Assembly (NCBI RefSeq): GCF_000738435.1
Contig: NZ_CP003984.1
Span: forward strand, 1,612,001 to 1,676,000
From: Planktomarina temperata RCA23
GTDB lineage: Bacteria; Pseudomonadota; Alphaproteobacteria; Rhodobacterales; Rhodobacteraceae
Direction of reading: 5' to 3'
Length of the DNA stretch: 64,000 nucleotides
Notes under the pieces: generated by a model
Seen by the model: the letters and a program-made list of their open reading frames with translations, nothing else
Databases searched by the model: none
What the model was told of the DNA's origin: nothing
Shown here: piece after piece, positions 7,287 to 15,776 of the stretch
Layout of the letters: each line of letters begins with the position of its first letter
How positions within the stretch are numbered: the stretch's first letter is position 1
Made by a program: the position numbers and the translations under genes

Positions 7287-8588
7287 TTACAGCTTGTATA
7301 TCTTGAGCTGTGTGATGCGGTTTTCTTTGCGGGCAGCGACCTCAAAGCGAAATCCGTGGAATACGAAGACTTGACCCTCGGCGGGTATCATCTGCGCCTC
7401 GTGAATAACCAAGCCGGCGAGCGTGTTGGCCTCTTCATCCGGCAGGCTCCAATCCTGCGCCCTGTTCAAATCGCGAATGGTCATAGACCCATCAACTACC
7501 ACATGACCGTCCTGAGCCGCAGTGACCCCTTGGTCACTGGTGTCAAACTCGTCGGTGATTTCGCCAACGATTTCTTCCAAAATATCTTCCAAAGTGATCA
7601 GCCCCTGCAACGCGCCATACTCATCCACCACCAAGGCGAAATGCGTGTGCCTCTTTAAAAACTGCCGCATTTGATCATCCAGAGGGGTTGTTTCTGGAAC
7701 AAAATAGGGCTCCATCGCCACATCTAGCACCTGAAACTTGGCCAAATCTTCGCTGCGGGCTGCGCTGTCGCGTGTGAGCTTAACCATTGCGCGCGCCAAA
7801 TCCTTCGCGTGAATCACCCCAACGATGTTTTCAGGATTTCCGCGATAGAGGGGGAGACGCGTATGCGCGCTTTCCAGGCATTGAGAGAGAATCTCTTCGG
7901 CCGGCAAGGAGACGTCAATCATCTCAATGCCTGATCTATGCAGCATGATTTCCTCGACCGTGCGTTCTGAGAGATCCAATGCGCCCAGGATACGGTCCCG
8001 GTCCTCTTTTTCAACCAAACCCTCTTGATGGCCCAACGTGAGTGCCCCGGCGATTTCTTCGCGTACGGCTAAAATATTTGTATCAGGGTCCGTGGCGACG
8101 CCGAAAACCCATAAAACGCCGCGCACCAAAAGGCGCACGAAGCTGACCACTGGGGCGAAGATGAAGACAACCAAGGATATGGGGCGCGAGACCCTTATGG
8201 CGGCGCTTTCCGCATTGGTAATCGCATAGGTCTTGGGCAGCACCTCGGCAAAGACCAAAACCAAAAATGTCATGACCAATGTGGCCAAAACAATGCCATT
8301 CTCGCCCACCATCTGTGTGAAAAGCGCGGTGATCAAAGAGGTTGCCAGTATATTGACCAAGTTATTGCCCAAAAGAACCGAACCGATCAAACGCTCATTG
8401 TCATTGGTCACTTTTAAGGCCCTTGCGGCGCCAAGTGAGCCTTTGTCAGCCTGCGCTTGCAGCTTGCTGCGCGAGGCTGCGGTCAAGGCGGTCTCTGAGC
8501 CGGAGAAAAACCCCGATAGGATCAGCAGGACGAAAATCGCCCCAAAGGTCATCCAAAAGCCAGAGTCAAAGTCAAAATTTTCCATCAC
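7287..8588 (-). CDS. CNNM/CorC-HlyC family membrane protein with CBS pair
   Basis: This 433-residue protein has the N-terminal CNNM (DUF21) membrane domain with about four hydrophobic segments (residues 10-175) and the typical SGFFSGSETALTAASR motif. A cytoplasmic CBS-domain pair follows (about 205-335), then a C-terminal CorC_HlyC domain (about 345-430). The family is linked to magnesium or cobalt efflux and ion homeostasis; the hemolysin label is historical. Its start overlaps the xerD stop by four bases, so it is translated from the same transcript. A strong terminator lies downstream at 7145-7173. Confidence 0.92.
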   Translation of the reverse strand: MMENFDFDSGFWMTFGAIFVLLILSGFFSGSETALTAASRSKLQAQADKGSLGAARALKVTNDNERLIGSVLLGNNLVNILATSLITALFTQMVGENGIVLATLVMTFLVLVFAEVLPKTYAITNAESAAIRVSRPISLVVFIFAPVVSFVRLLVRGVLWVFGVATDPDTNILAVREEIAGALTLGHQEGLVEKEDRDRILGALDLSERTVEEIMLHRSGIEMIDVSLPAEEILSQCLESAHTRLPLYRGNPENIVGVIHAKDLARAMVKLTRDSAARSEDLAKFQVLDVAMEPYFVPETTPLDDQMRQFLKRHTHFALVVDEYGALQGLITLEDILEEIVGEITDEFDTSDQGVTAAQDGHVVVDGSMTIRDLNRAQDWSLPDEEANTLAGLVIHEAQMIPAEGQVFVFHGFRFEVAARKENRITQLKIYKL

Positions 8589-9505
8589 AGACCTGTTTTC
8601 AAGGGGTGTGCCAAGGGATGATGCTCCAACACCAGCTCGCGCAACCGTTCTTCTTGGATATGCGTGTAAATCTCTGTTGTCGCAATATCCGCATGGCCTA
8701 AAAGCGTTTGAATAGCTCTTAAATCAGCGCCACCAGCCAGTAAATGGGTGGCAAACGCATGTCTCAGAGTATGCGGCGTGACGTTGATCGGATCAATACC
8801 AGCACAAATCGCCAATTTCTTGATCTGCTGAAAAAACCAAATGCGGGTCAAATGGCCTAATTTCCCGCGTGAGGGAAAGAGAAAGGTGGATTTTTCCGTC
8901 ACAGGGTCGGAGTCCCGCAGCGTAAGCCAAACTTGTGTCGCCTCGCGGGCTGCCGGGGAAAGTGGCACCATACGCTCTTTGCCGCCTTTGCCGCGCACCA
9001 AAATCATCTGCGGATTGCCGCGAACCGCCTCGGCTGGCAGGCTGACCAATTCTGTCACCCGCATGCCCGTTGCATAAAGAAGTTCCATCAAACAGGTTAA
9101 CCGCAGCTTGTCATGGCGTTTTTCTGGCATCTTCCTTGCCTGCAGCAGCAGCTGGTCGACCTCATCATGACCCAGAGATTTTGGCAGATGTTTGTCCTTG
9201 CCTGGTCCTCTGACTTGAATGGCGGGGTTGTCTTTGCGCAGCTCCTCTTCAAAGGCGAAACGGTAGAGCTGTTTGATTGCCGAGAGCCGCCGGGCTTTGG
9301 TGGCGGTTGCAAGACCGGCGGCCTCGCAGTGCACCAGATAGTCCTCGACCATTGGGCGTGTGGCTGTCGCAAATTCCGCGCCACGCGCCTCAAGATAGGC
9401 CAGAAAATCTTTCAGGTCGCGGCCATAGGCCTCTTGCGTATTGCGCGCGGCACCGAAATCCGCCACTTGCGCTTCAAGGAAAAGGGAAATCCATGACAGG
9501 CTCAT
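8585..9505 (-). CDS. xerD: Site-specific tyrosine recombinase XerD
   Basis: XerD acts with XerC at dif to resolve chromosome dimers at division. The 306 residues have an N-terminal core-binding domain (about 5-90) and a complete catalytic set: Arg149 (ATGMRVTEL), Lys173 (RGKGGKER), His245 and Arg248 (HTLRHAFATHLL), His271 (LLGHADI) and the nucleophile Tyr280 (TEIYTHI). The length and the HTLRH motif fit XerD or XerC rather than a phage integrase. XerD is chosen by similarity in feel and not proven. It overlaps both neighbours by four bases in a minus-strand operon. Confidence 0.88.
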   Translation of the reverse strand: MSLSWISLFLEAQVADFGAARNTQEAYGRDLKDFLAYLEARGAEFATATRPMVEDYLVHCEAAGLATATKARRLSAIKQLYRFAFEEELRKDNPAIQVRGPGKDKHLPKSLGHDEVDQLLLQARKMPEKRHDKLRLTCLMELLYATGMRVTELVSLPAEAVRGNPQMILVRGKGGKERMVPLSPAAREATQVWLTLRDSDPVTEKSTFLFPSRGKLGHLTRIWFFQQIKKLAICAGIDPINVTPHTLRHAFATHLLAGGADLRAIQTLLGHADIATTEIYTHIQEERLRELVLEHHPLAHPLKTGL

Positions 9506-10956
9506 CGCATATCGGCCAAGATCATGAACTCCAAGGCCAATTGTTGCGCCAGTGGCGTCAGCCCCATGGCACGGAAAAGGGCCACCGCCTCAATCAAAGC
9601 CAGCTCATTTCCCTCCAATCCATCCGTGATCAATCCGGTTGCGCGCAGCATATTGGCCGAGCGGAAGGGCAGGCTGGCCGGGATTTCTTGATTGAACTCT
9701 GCCATAAGCCGATCATAATTTTCTGACAATATATGCGGATTAATACGCTGTAAACGGGCCATTGTTGGTTCAAAGTCGAAAGCATTTGAGCGGCTGAGGA
9801 CCTGCATTTGGAAGAGGATATCATCTCCATCGCCAGAGGCATCAAATTTCATCAACATCGGTGACCAAGCATGCGCCAAAGGGGCGGCAAGGCCGCGGGC
9901 CCGCATCAGTGTCCAAAATGCGAGCAGCTCGTCGCTTGGGTCAATGATCGGATCGGCCAGGGTTAGATCTAGGTTTTGAACCGCATTCACCCGATCCCAC
10001 ACACCGCCCGAGGCCGATGGCTGGCCAGATTTATAACGCTCAAGCAATTGCGCCGCGGGCAGGCTGCCGACTGCGCCCAAACGTTCGGCGGCTTCAATCT
10101 GAGTCTTCCAGCCGCTGGAGGGGCTCAAATCTGAGGGCACAAATTTCAAAGGCAGGCCCTGAGTTGGAACCGGCTGGCCGGCGCCCGCGCGCAGTTGGAA
10201 CTCTAAGGCGGTCAACTGGTTCGGCTCCACATTCGGCAATCCCAAACTGTCAGCGAGCTCTGGATCTAAATCAACGGCCAGGAGCGATGAGAGGGTTGGC
10301 GGGAAGGCGCCGAGTGTGTCGAGGGTGAAGAAATTTAATTCCGCCGTGCTCCATGAGCCGACACGGGCCTGACAATAGACTTTCAAGGCCTCGTTGTCTG
10401 ACAGATGCCGCGACAGGTTGAGCTGGCGGCACATCCGTTCCACATTGCCCGTCAAAAGAGCCGTCTCTGCAAAGAGTGCAAAACCTTCCTGCGACTGGAT
10501 CTGAGCCTGTCCTAAAAGGCTATAGGCGGCCTGCACCGCGCCGCGCTCGATCAGCGCTTGAACGCGCGTGTTCAAAACCGTCTCATCGCCCAAGGTTTCA
10601 GCCAAGAGCGCGCGCAGCAACAGATCGTCAGCCGCGGGAAGCCCGGACAGGGGCACCGAATTAAGGATCTGCCGCAGCATTCGGGGGTCAAGATCCGTCC
10701 AAAAATTTTCAGGGATGCCAGAAATTTTGCTCGGGATCAGCCCATAGGTCTTCTCAACAGGGGCATCCAGTTCAATGACATCAATCTCAGCCAGTTCCGC
10801 CCCACGCGTTGGATCGCCAACCACCAAAGGTTCTTCGCTGAGCGGCGCAAGCCCGGGCTGCGACAGCCAATCAATTGCTGATATTGGAGCATCGGTTTGA
10901 GCCCAAAGCGGCGGCGCCATGAGCAGGCCGACAAAACAGACGTGCGCAATCTTCAT
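9502..10956 (-). CDS. Conserved exported protein of unknown function
   Basis: This is a 484-residue protein with a clear signal peptide (MKIAHVCFVGLLMAPPLWAQ). The remainder is rich in Leu and Ala with repeated helical segments (LLLRALLAETLGDETV, ALIERGAVQAAYSLLG), suggesting an alpha-solenoid such as TPR-like repeats in the periplasm. No catalytic motif is recognised. It sits one base after a 49-residue membrane protein gene and overlaps xerD by four bases. The tight packing means co-expression, but says little about function. Confidence 0.75.
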   Translation of the reverse strand: MKIAHVCFVGLLMAPPLWAQTDAPISAIDWLSQPGLAPLSEEPLVVGDPTRGAELAEIDVIELDAPVEKTYGLIPSKISGIPENFWTDLDPRMLRQILNSVPLSGLPAADDLLLRALLAETLGDETVLNTRVQALIERGAVQAAYSLLGQAQIQSQEGFALFAETALLTGNVERMCRQLNLSRHLSDNEALKVYCQARVGSWSTAELNFFTLDTLGAFPPTLSSLLAVDLDPELADSLGLPNVEPNQLTALEFQLRAGAGQPVPTQGLPLKFVPSDLSPSSGWKTQIEAAERLGAVGSLPAAQLLERYKSGQPSASGGVWDRVNAVQNLDLTLADPIIDPSDELLAFWTLMRARGLAAPLAHAWSPMLMKFDASGDGDDILFQMQVLSRSNAFDFEPTMARLQRINPHILSENYDRLMAEFNQEIPASLPFRSANMLRATGLITDGLEGNELALIEAVALFRAMGLTPLAQQLALEFMILADMR

Positions 10957-10957
10957 A

Positions 10958-11107
10958 TCAGTTGATATCCAAAGTCAGTGGTAATTCAATAGTTTGCATA
11001 TGAGCGGAAAAATCCACACCAAAAAAAGGCCCGAGATAGGCAAAACCCACGAATGCGATTGCAGCCACTATGAACAAGTAGAAAATATATTTGAGCAATC
11101 TGAGCAT
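10958..11107 (-). CDS. Small single-span membrane protein (49 residues)
   Basis: From ATG at 11107 (GGAAAA upstream) the protein has one strong hydrophobic helix, YIFYLFIVAAIAFVGFAYLG, followed by a short polar tail ending TLDIN. It stands one base before the 484-residue exported protein gene, so it heads that operon and faces aroK divergently. A longer frame back to 11194 exists, but its extra residues (KDHKQNRAKGKL) look like untranslated leader. No family is recognised. The transmembrane helix and tight spacing support it being real. Confidence 0.65.
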   Translation of the reverse strand: MLRLLKYIFYLFIVAAIAFVGFAYLGPFFGVDFSAHMQTIELPLTLDIN

Positions 11108-11211
11108 TTTGAAGAGTTTTCCTTTGGCGCGGTTTTGCTTATGGTCTTTTTGTAACAATCGCGCCATTGAAGACGCAAGGCAAGTTAATCTCAAGTCATG
11201 GAATAAGACAG

Positions 11212-11763
11212 ATGTCGCTCAACAAAACAGTCGTTCTGGTCGGGATGATGGGATCTGGGAAAACTGCCGTAGGAAAAGCACTGGCGGCGGAGCTGCATGT
11301 TGCATTCAAAGATTCGGATCAGGAGATATCTCTGGCCGCCAATCGCTCCATTGCGGAAATTTTTGAGCGAGATGGCGAGCCTTTTTTTCGTTCGGTCGAA
11401 TCGAAAGTGTTGGAGCGGCTGCTGCAAGGCCCTCCTTGCGTCTTGTCGACGGGCGGTGGCGCATTCATGTTTGGCAACAATCGCGCGTTGATTTCGAAAC
11501 TTGGCATATCGGTATTTCTGAGCGCTGATTTGGACTTGCTCTGGGAGCGGGTTCGCAGCAAGGATACCCGCCCCTTGCTCAAAACCGCAGATCCCAAGGC
11601 GACATTGACCCGCATATTTGAAGGTCGCAAAGATCAATATGCGCTGGCCGATGTCACCGTCCAATCCCATCCCAGTTACTCTATAGCCCAAACGACGGAG
11701 CAGGTGATTGCCGCATTGCGCGCGCAGCCTGGAGTATTCAGCCCATCAGGAGAGAAGTCATGA
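11212..11763 (+). CDS. aroK: Shikimate kinase
   Basis: AroK phosphorylates shikimate to shikimate-3-phosphate with ATP in aromatic amino-acid synthesis. From ATG at 11212 the protein is 183 residues with the Walker A loop GMMGSGKTAVG near the N-terminus, the substrate-binding DSD, FFRSVE, the STGGGAF motif and the lid arginine in DTRPLL. A longer TTG-started frame from 11167 is unlikely. The stop overlaps the aroB start by four bases, the usual aroK-aroB coupling. It is divergent from the small membrane protein operon. Confidence 0.96.
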   Translation: MSLNKTVVLVGMMGSGKTAVGKALAAELHVAFKDSDQEISLAANRSIAEIFERDGEPFFRSVESKVLERLLQGPPCVLSTGGGAFMFGNNRALISKLGISVFLSADLDLLWERVRSKDTRPLLKTADPKATLTRIFEGRKDQYALADVTVQSHPSYSIAQTTEQVIAALRAQPGVFSPSGEKS

Positions 11764-12878
11764 CGCAGGTGGTTCACGTCCCTTTGGGAGATCGGGCCTA
11801 TGATATTCAAATTGGCCGCGGTCTTTTGGATCAAGCGGGCAGCCTGATTGGGCCTATTTTGCAGCGGGCCAAAGTGGCTATTGTTACAGACAGCAACGTC
11901 GCCCCACTGCATTTGCGCCGGTTGACGGAGGCCTTGCAGGGCGCGGGCATTGCGCATGAGGCCCTGGTTCTGCCCGCAGGCGAGGCGACGAAAAGCTGGC
12001 CATATTTGAGCCAGACGATCGATTTCTTTTTGAATGAGAAAGTGGAGCGGCGGGACGTTGTCGTCGCCCTGGGGGGCGGTGTGATAGGAGATTTGGTGGG
12101 TTTTGCCGCTGCCATTTTACGCCGCGGTGTGCGTTTTGTTCAAATTCCAACCAGCCTGCTCGCGCAGGTGGACAGCTCGGTCGGTGGAAAGACTGGGATA
12201 AATGCCACTCAGGGTAAAAACCTCATCGGGGCCTTTCATCAGCCCAGTCTCGTTTTGGCCGATATAGATGTTCTAGACACGTTGACCCCTCGGGATTTTT
12301 TGGCCGGTTATGGTGAGGTTGTGAAATACGGGTTGCTCGGTAATGAGCCATTTTTTGAGTGGCTGGAGCAGAACGGAGCCGCTCTGGCCGCTGGTGATCA
12401 CGCGGCGCGCAGTGAGGCGGTACGGGTGTCTTGCCAGATGAAAGCGCAGATTGTGGTGCGCGATGAGACAGAGCAGGGGGATCGCGCCTTGCTCAATCTT
12501 GGGCATACGTTTTGCCACGCGCTGGAAGCGGCCACGGGGTATTCTGATCGCCTGCTGCATGGGGAAGGCGTGGCCATTGGCTGCGCTTTGGCTTTTGAGA
12601 CCTCCGCCCGTTTGGGGCTGTGTGCCCAAGAGGCACCGTCACGGGTGCGGGCGCATTTAAAGGCCATGGGGATGAAAACCGATATTTCCGATATCGAGGG
12701 TTTAATGCCCACGCCTGCGGCTCTGTTTGCGCTCATGGGGCAGGACAAAAAGGTGATTGCGGGCCAATTGAATTTTATCATGGCGCGCGCCATCGGGCGG
12801 GCGTTTGTCACCTCGGATGTTTCTGAGGAGGTCGTATTATCTGTGCTGGAGGCCTCGATGGGCCCGCGGGCGACATAA
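11760..12878 (+). CDS. aroB: 3-dehydroquinate synthase
   Basis: AroB converts DAHP to 3-dehydroquinate, using NAD+ and a divalent metal, in the second step of the shikimate pathway. The 372 residues have the NAD-binding GGGVIGDLVGF segment, the SSVGGKTG loop, the metal-binding GYGEVVKYG region and the histidine motifs NLGHTFCHALE and LHGEGVAIG. The length is normal. It is translationally coupled to aroK. It ends 65 bases before the convergent ssb gene, with a shared bidirectional hairpin between them. Confidence 0.97.
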   Translation: MTQVVHVPLGDRAYDIQIGRGLLDQAGSLIGPILQRAKVAIVTDSNVAPLHLRRLTEALQGAGIAHEALVLPAGEATKSWPYLSQTIDFFLNEKVERRDVVVALGGGVIGDLVGFAAAILRRGVRFVQIPTSLLAQVDSSVGGKTGINATQGKNLIGAFHQPSLVLADIDVLDTLTPRDFLAGYGEVVKYGLLGNEPFFEWLEQNGAALAAGDHAARSEAVRVSCQMKAQIVVRDETEQGDRALLNLGHTFCHALEAATGYSDRLLHGEGVAIGCALAFETSARLGLCAQEAPSRVRAHLKAMGMKTDISDIEGLMPTPAALFALMGQDKKVIAGQLNFIMARAIGRAFVTSDVSEEVVLSVLEASMGPRAT

Positions 12879-12906
12879 ATCCGCTTTAAAACGATTGTGG
12901 AAAAAG

Positions 12907-12938
12907 ACCCCAGCGCAGAGAGCCTTCTGCGCTGGGGT
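12907..12938 (-). terminator. Terminator of ssb (between convergent aroB and ssb)
   Basis: ACCCCAGCGCAG (12907-12918) and CTGCGCTGGGGT (12927-12938) form a 12-base perfect stem with an eight-base loop. On the minus strand it is followed by CTTTTT, a good intrinsic terminator for ssb. On the plus strand the tail is weaker, but the stem may also serve aroB. Confidence 0.88.
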
Positions 12939-12943
12939 ATGGT

Positions 12944-13462
12944 TTAAAATGGGATTTCGTCGTCGAGATCGGCTGAGGGCGCGGGGCTGCTATAGCCGCC
13001 CGCTTGATTGCCGCCCTGGTTCGGATCGGCCATGTAACCGCCCTGGCCACCGCCGTCTTGATTGGAGACATACCCACCACCTTGGCCGCCACCGCCGCCT
13101 TCACCGCGGCTGTCGAGCATGGTCAATTCTGAACGGTAGGGGCGCAGCACCACTTCAGTTGTGTAGCGGTCCTGACCGGATTGATCTTGCCATTTGCGGG
13201 TTTCCAACTGTCCCTCAAGGTAAACTTTTGATCCCTTGCGCAAATATTGTTCTGCCACGCGCACCAAAGGTTCTGAGGTGATGGAGACACGATGCCATTC
13301 GGTTTTTTCACGGCGCTCACCAGTGTTGCGATCTTTCCAATTTTCGGAGGTCGCTACCGAAAAGTTACAAACTTTTCCGCCGCTTGGAAAGCTGCGCACT
13401 TCAGGATCTTGTCCCAAGTTTCCGATGATAATCACTTTATTTACTGATCCGGCCATAGCCAT
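12944..13462 (-). CDS. ssb: Single-stranded DNA-binding protein
   Basis: SSB coats single-stranded DNA in replication, repair and recombination. The 172 residues start [21 protein letters not shown] and show the OB-fold landmarks ([38 protein letters not shown]). A low-complexity Gly/Gln-rich linker follows, and the C-terminus ends in the acidic DLDDEIPF tip that recruits partner proteins. It is a single-gene unit with its own terminator. No SOS box (GTTC-N7-GTTC) was seen in the upstream 225 bases. Confidence 0.97.
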   Translation of the reverse strand: MAMAGSVNKVIIIGNLGQDPEVRSFPSGGKVCNFSVATSENWKDRNTGERREKTEWHRVSITSEPLVRVAEQYLRKGSKVYLEGQLETRKWQDQSGQDRYTTEVVLRPYRSELTMLDSRGEGGGGGQGGGYVSNQDGGGQGGYMADPNQGGNQAGGYSSPAPSADLDDEIPF

Positions 13463-13644
13463 TGCCCCCAGGTTGTTTCTCTATCAATCCAGCATTTATG
13501 CTAAATTTGAGTTAAGTTTAATCAAGTAAGCCCTGCCTGCCTGACACGGCTCCGTTGCGCTATATATCTCTGGAACTGCCCTGCGGTGCAACCATCGAAA
13601 GGGATGAGGATGAGTTTTCTTTGCGTGGCGGCACCCAAAATGAA

Positions 13645-13675
13645 GCGCATAGCCCCGCTGATGCAGGCTATGCGC
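13645..13675 (-). terminator. Hairpin near the end of the peptide ABC operon
   Basis: GCGCATAGCC (13645-13654) and GGCTATGCGC (13666-13675) form a ten-base stem just after the ATPase gene stop on the minus strand. The following bases TTCATTTTGGG give only a poor T run, so it may be a weak terminator or an mRNA-stabilising 3' hairpin. Confidence 0.55.
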
Positions 13676-13687
13676 GTGCTTGAACGG

Positions 13688-15772
13688 CTATTCGGCTGCG
13701 ATTTTGATGACCGCGTCCATTTTTGCCAAAATATCATCGGCCAGATGGCATTTGATCTGATGGCCCCCGGCCAATTTTCGGATGCTGGGCACCTCGGTTT
13801 CACATAGACCACCAAGAACTTCCGATTTCCACCCGCAACGGGTTTGGAACGGACAGCCTGATGGAGGGTTCATCGCTGATGGAATGTCGCCCTCAAGCAC
13901 GATATGCTTTTTCTCAATTGAGGTATCGGCGATTGGCACCGCGCTGAGCAGCGCTTCGGTATAGGGGTGATAGGGCGGTTGGAACACTTGCTCCGTTGTA
14001 CCCATTTCAACCACATGCCCAAGATACATGACCAAAACCCGATCCGACAGATAGCGCACGATGGACAGATCATGGCTGATAAACAGCAAGGTCGTCTTTT
14101 GCTCGCGTTGGATATCCATGAGCAAATCGGTCACTGCCGCTTGCACAGAGACGTCAAGCGCTGACACGGGCTCATCGGCCACAACGATCTTCGCATCGCC
14201 CGCAAAGGCGCGGGCAATGCCCACCCGTTGCTTTTGCCCGCCTGAAAGTTGCCGCGGCATGCGGTCAGCAAATTCGCGGGGCAGTTTGACCAAATCCAGA
14301 AGCTCCAGCATCCGGTCTTGGCGATCGGCCGCATTCTCACCAATTTTGAACAATTCCAAGGCGCGGACAATTTGGCTGCCAACCGTCATAGAAGGGTTCA
14401 ATGTATCAAAGGGGTTTTGAAAGACCATCTGGACATCGGACACCGTCTTTGTGTCGCGATCTTCAATGGCGATACCTTCGATGTTCTTGCCTTCCAGAAG
14501 GATATGTCCCTCCGTCGCCGTCTCTAGGCCCATCAGAACTTTGGCAAAGGTCGACTTGCCACAGCCCGATTCGCCAACAATGGCGAGTGTTTCGGATTCG
14601 CGGGCCTCGAAACTTAAGGTCTCATTGGCTTTCACAACCTTTTTGTTGCCACCTCCAAAGAGGGCATTGGCCGCCACCTCATAATATTTTTTGAGTTCTT
14701 CAATTTTGAGAACCACTCGGCCCGGCTCAGCTTTGGTTTTGGTTTCCGCCAACTCAAGCGGGGCGTCCCAATCAATCTCGCTCCAGCGCAGGCAGCGAGA
14801 TCCGTGCCGCTCCCCATGGGGCACCGTGTCCATTGAGATATGGCCCTGGTCACAGCGGCCCGCCTCAAAATAATCGCAGCGGGGCCCAAAGTTACAGCCA
14901 TTCGGCCGCTCATGCGGCAGTGGAAAATTGCCGGGAATGGCAATCAGCGGGCGATCGTTCTTATCTGCGCCTGGCAGTGGGATCGAACGGAACAAGGCCT
15001 GCGTATAGGGGTGCTGCATTTTGTCGAACACATCTTCAATACGGCCGGTCTCAACCGCCTCGCCGGAATACATCACGCAGATCCGGTCGCAGGTTTCCAA
15101 AACCAAGCCAAGATTGTGCGAAATGAACAGCATCGAAGTGCCGTATTTTTTTCCCAAATCCTTCACCAATTCCACAACGGCGGCCTCCACGGTCACATCC
15201 AAAGCTGTGGTCGGCTCATCTAGGATCAAAAGGCTCGGCTTGGACATAAGCGCCATCGCAATAACGATGCGCTGCTGTTGGCCACCGGACAATTGGTGGG
15301 GGAAGGATTTCAAGATGCGCTCGGGATCTGGCAATTTCACATCCGTAACCACTTCCAAAGCCCGCGCATAGGCGGCCTCTTTGCTGATCCCCTCATGGAT
15401 CATCGGCACTTCCATCAATTGCTTACCAATTTTCATGGCCGGATTGAGCGACGCCATGGGTTCTTGGTAGATCATCGCAATTTCGGAGCCGCGAATATCC
15501 CGCAGCTCCTCGTCGGACATGAGATTAAGGTCGCGCCCTTTAAATTTGATGGATCCGCCGACAATGCGGCCGTTGACCCCGAGGTCTTGCATGACCCCAA
15601 GGGCCACTGTGGATTTCCCGCATCCAGATTCGCCCACCAATCCCATCGCTTCGCCGGGTTGGATCGTGCAGCTGAAATCCATGACCGCTGGAATTTCATT
15701 CAGCCGGGTGAAAAATGAAATCGAGAGTTGATCAATTTCAAGGATTGGGCCGTTGTAGTCTTGCTTTTCCAT
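13688..15772 (-). CDS. Peptide/nickel-type ABC transporter, fused double ATP-binding protein
   Basis: Two complete ABC ATPase domains lie in one 694-residue chain, equivalent to DppD plus DppF. The first has Walker A GESGCGKST near residue 50, LSGGQQQR and LLILDEPTTALD. The second, after about residue 355, has GESGCGKST, LSGGQKQR and VVADEPVSALD. Each ends in the oligopeptide-type C-terminal extension with clustered cysteines (NGCNFGPRCDYFEAGRC, SGCPFQTRCGW). It powers import through the two permeases encoded just upstream, with four bases between genes. The substrate is probably a peptide or similar solute. Confidence 0.94.
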   Translation of the reverse strand: MEKQDYNGPILEIDQLSISFFTRLNEIPAVMDFSCTIQPGEAMGLVGESGCGKSTVALGVMQDLGVNGRIVGGSIKFKGRDLNLMSDEELRDIRGSEIAMIYQEPMASLNPAMKIGKQLMEVPMIHEGISKEAAYARALEVVTDVKLPDPERILKSFPHQLSGGQQQRIVIAMALMSKPSLLILDEPTTALDVTVEAAVVELVKDLGKKYGTSMLFISHNLGLVLETCDRICVMYSGEAVETGRIEDVFDKMQHPYTQALFRSIPLPGADKNDRPLIAIPGNFPLPHERPNGCNFGPRCDYFEAGRCDQGHISMDTVPHGERHGSRCLRWSEIDWDAPLELAETKTKAEPGRVVLKIEELKKYYEVAANALFGGGNKKVVKANETLSFEARESETLAIVGESGCGKSTFAKVLMGLETATEGHILLEGKNIEGIAIEDRDTKTVSDVQMVFQNPFDTLNPSMTVGSQIVRALELFKIGENAADRQDRMLELLDLVKLPREFADRMPRQLSGGQKQRVGIARAFAGDAKIVVADEPVSALDVSVQAAVTDLLMDIQREQKTTLLFISHDLSIVRYLSDRVLVMYLGHVVEMGTTEQVFQPPYHPYTEALLSAVPIADTSIEKKHIVLEGDIPSAMNPPSGCPFQTRCGWKSEVLGGLCETEVPSIRKLAGGHQIKCHLADDILAKMDAVIKIAAE

Positions 15773-15776
15773 TGAA

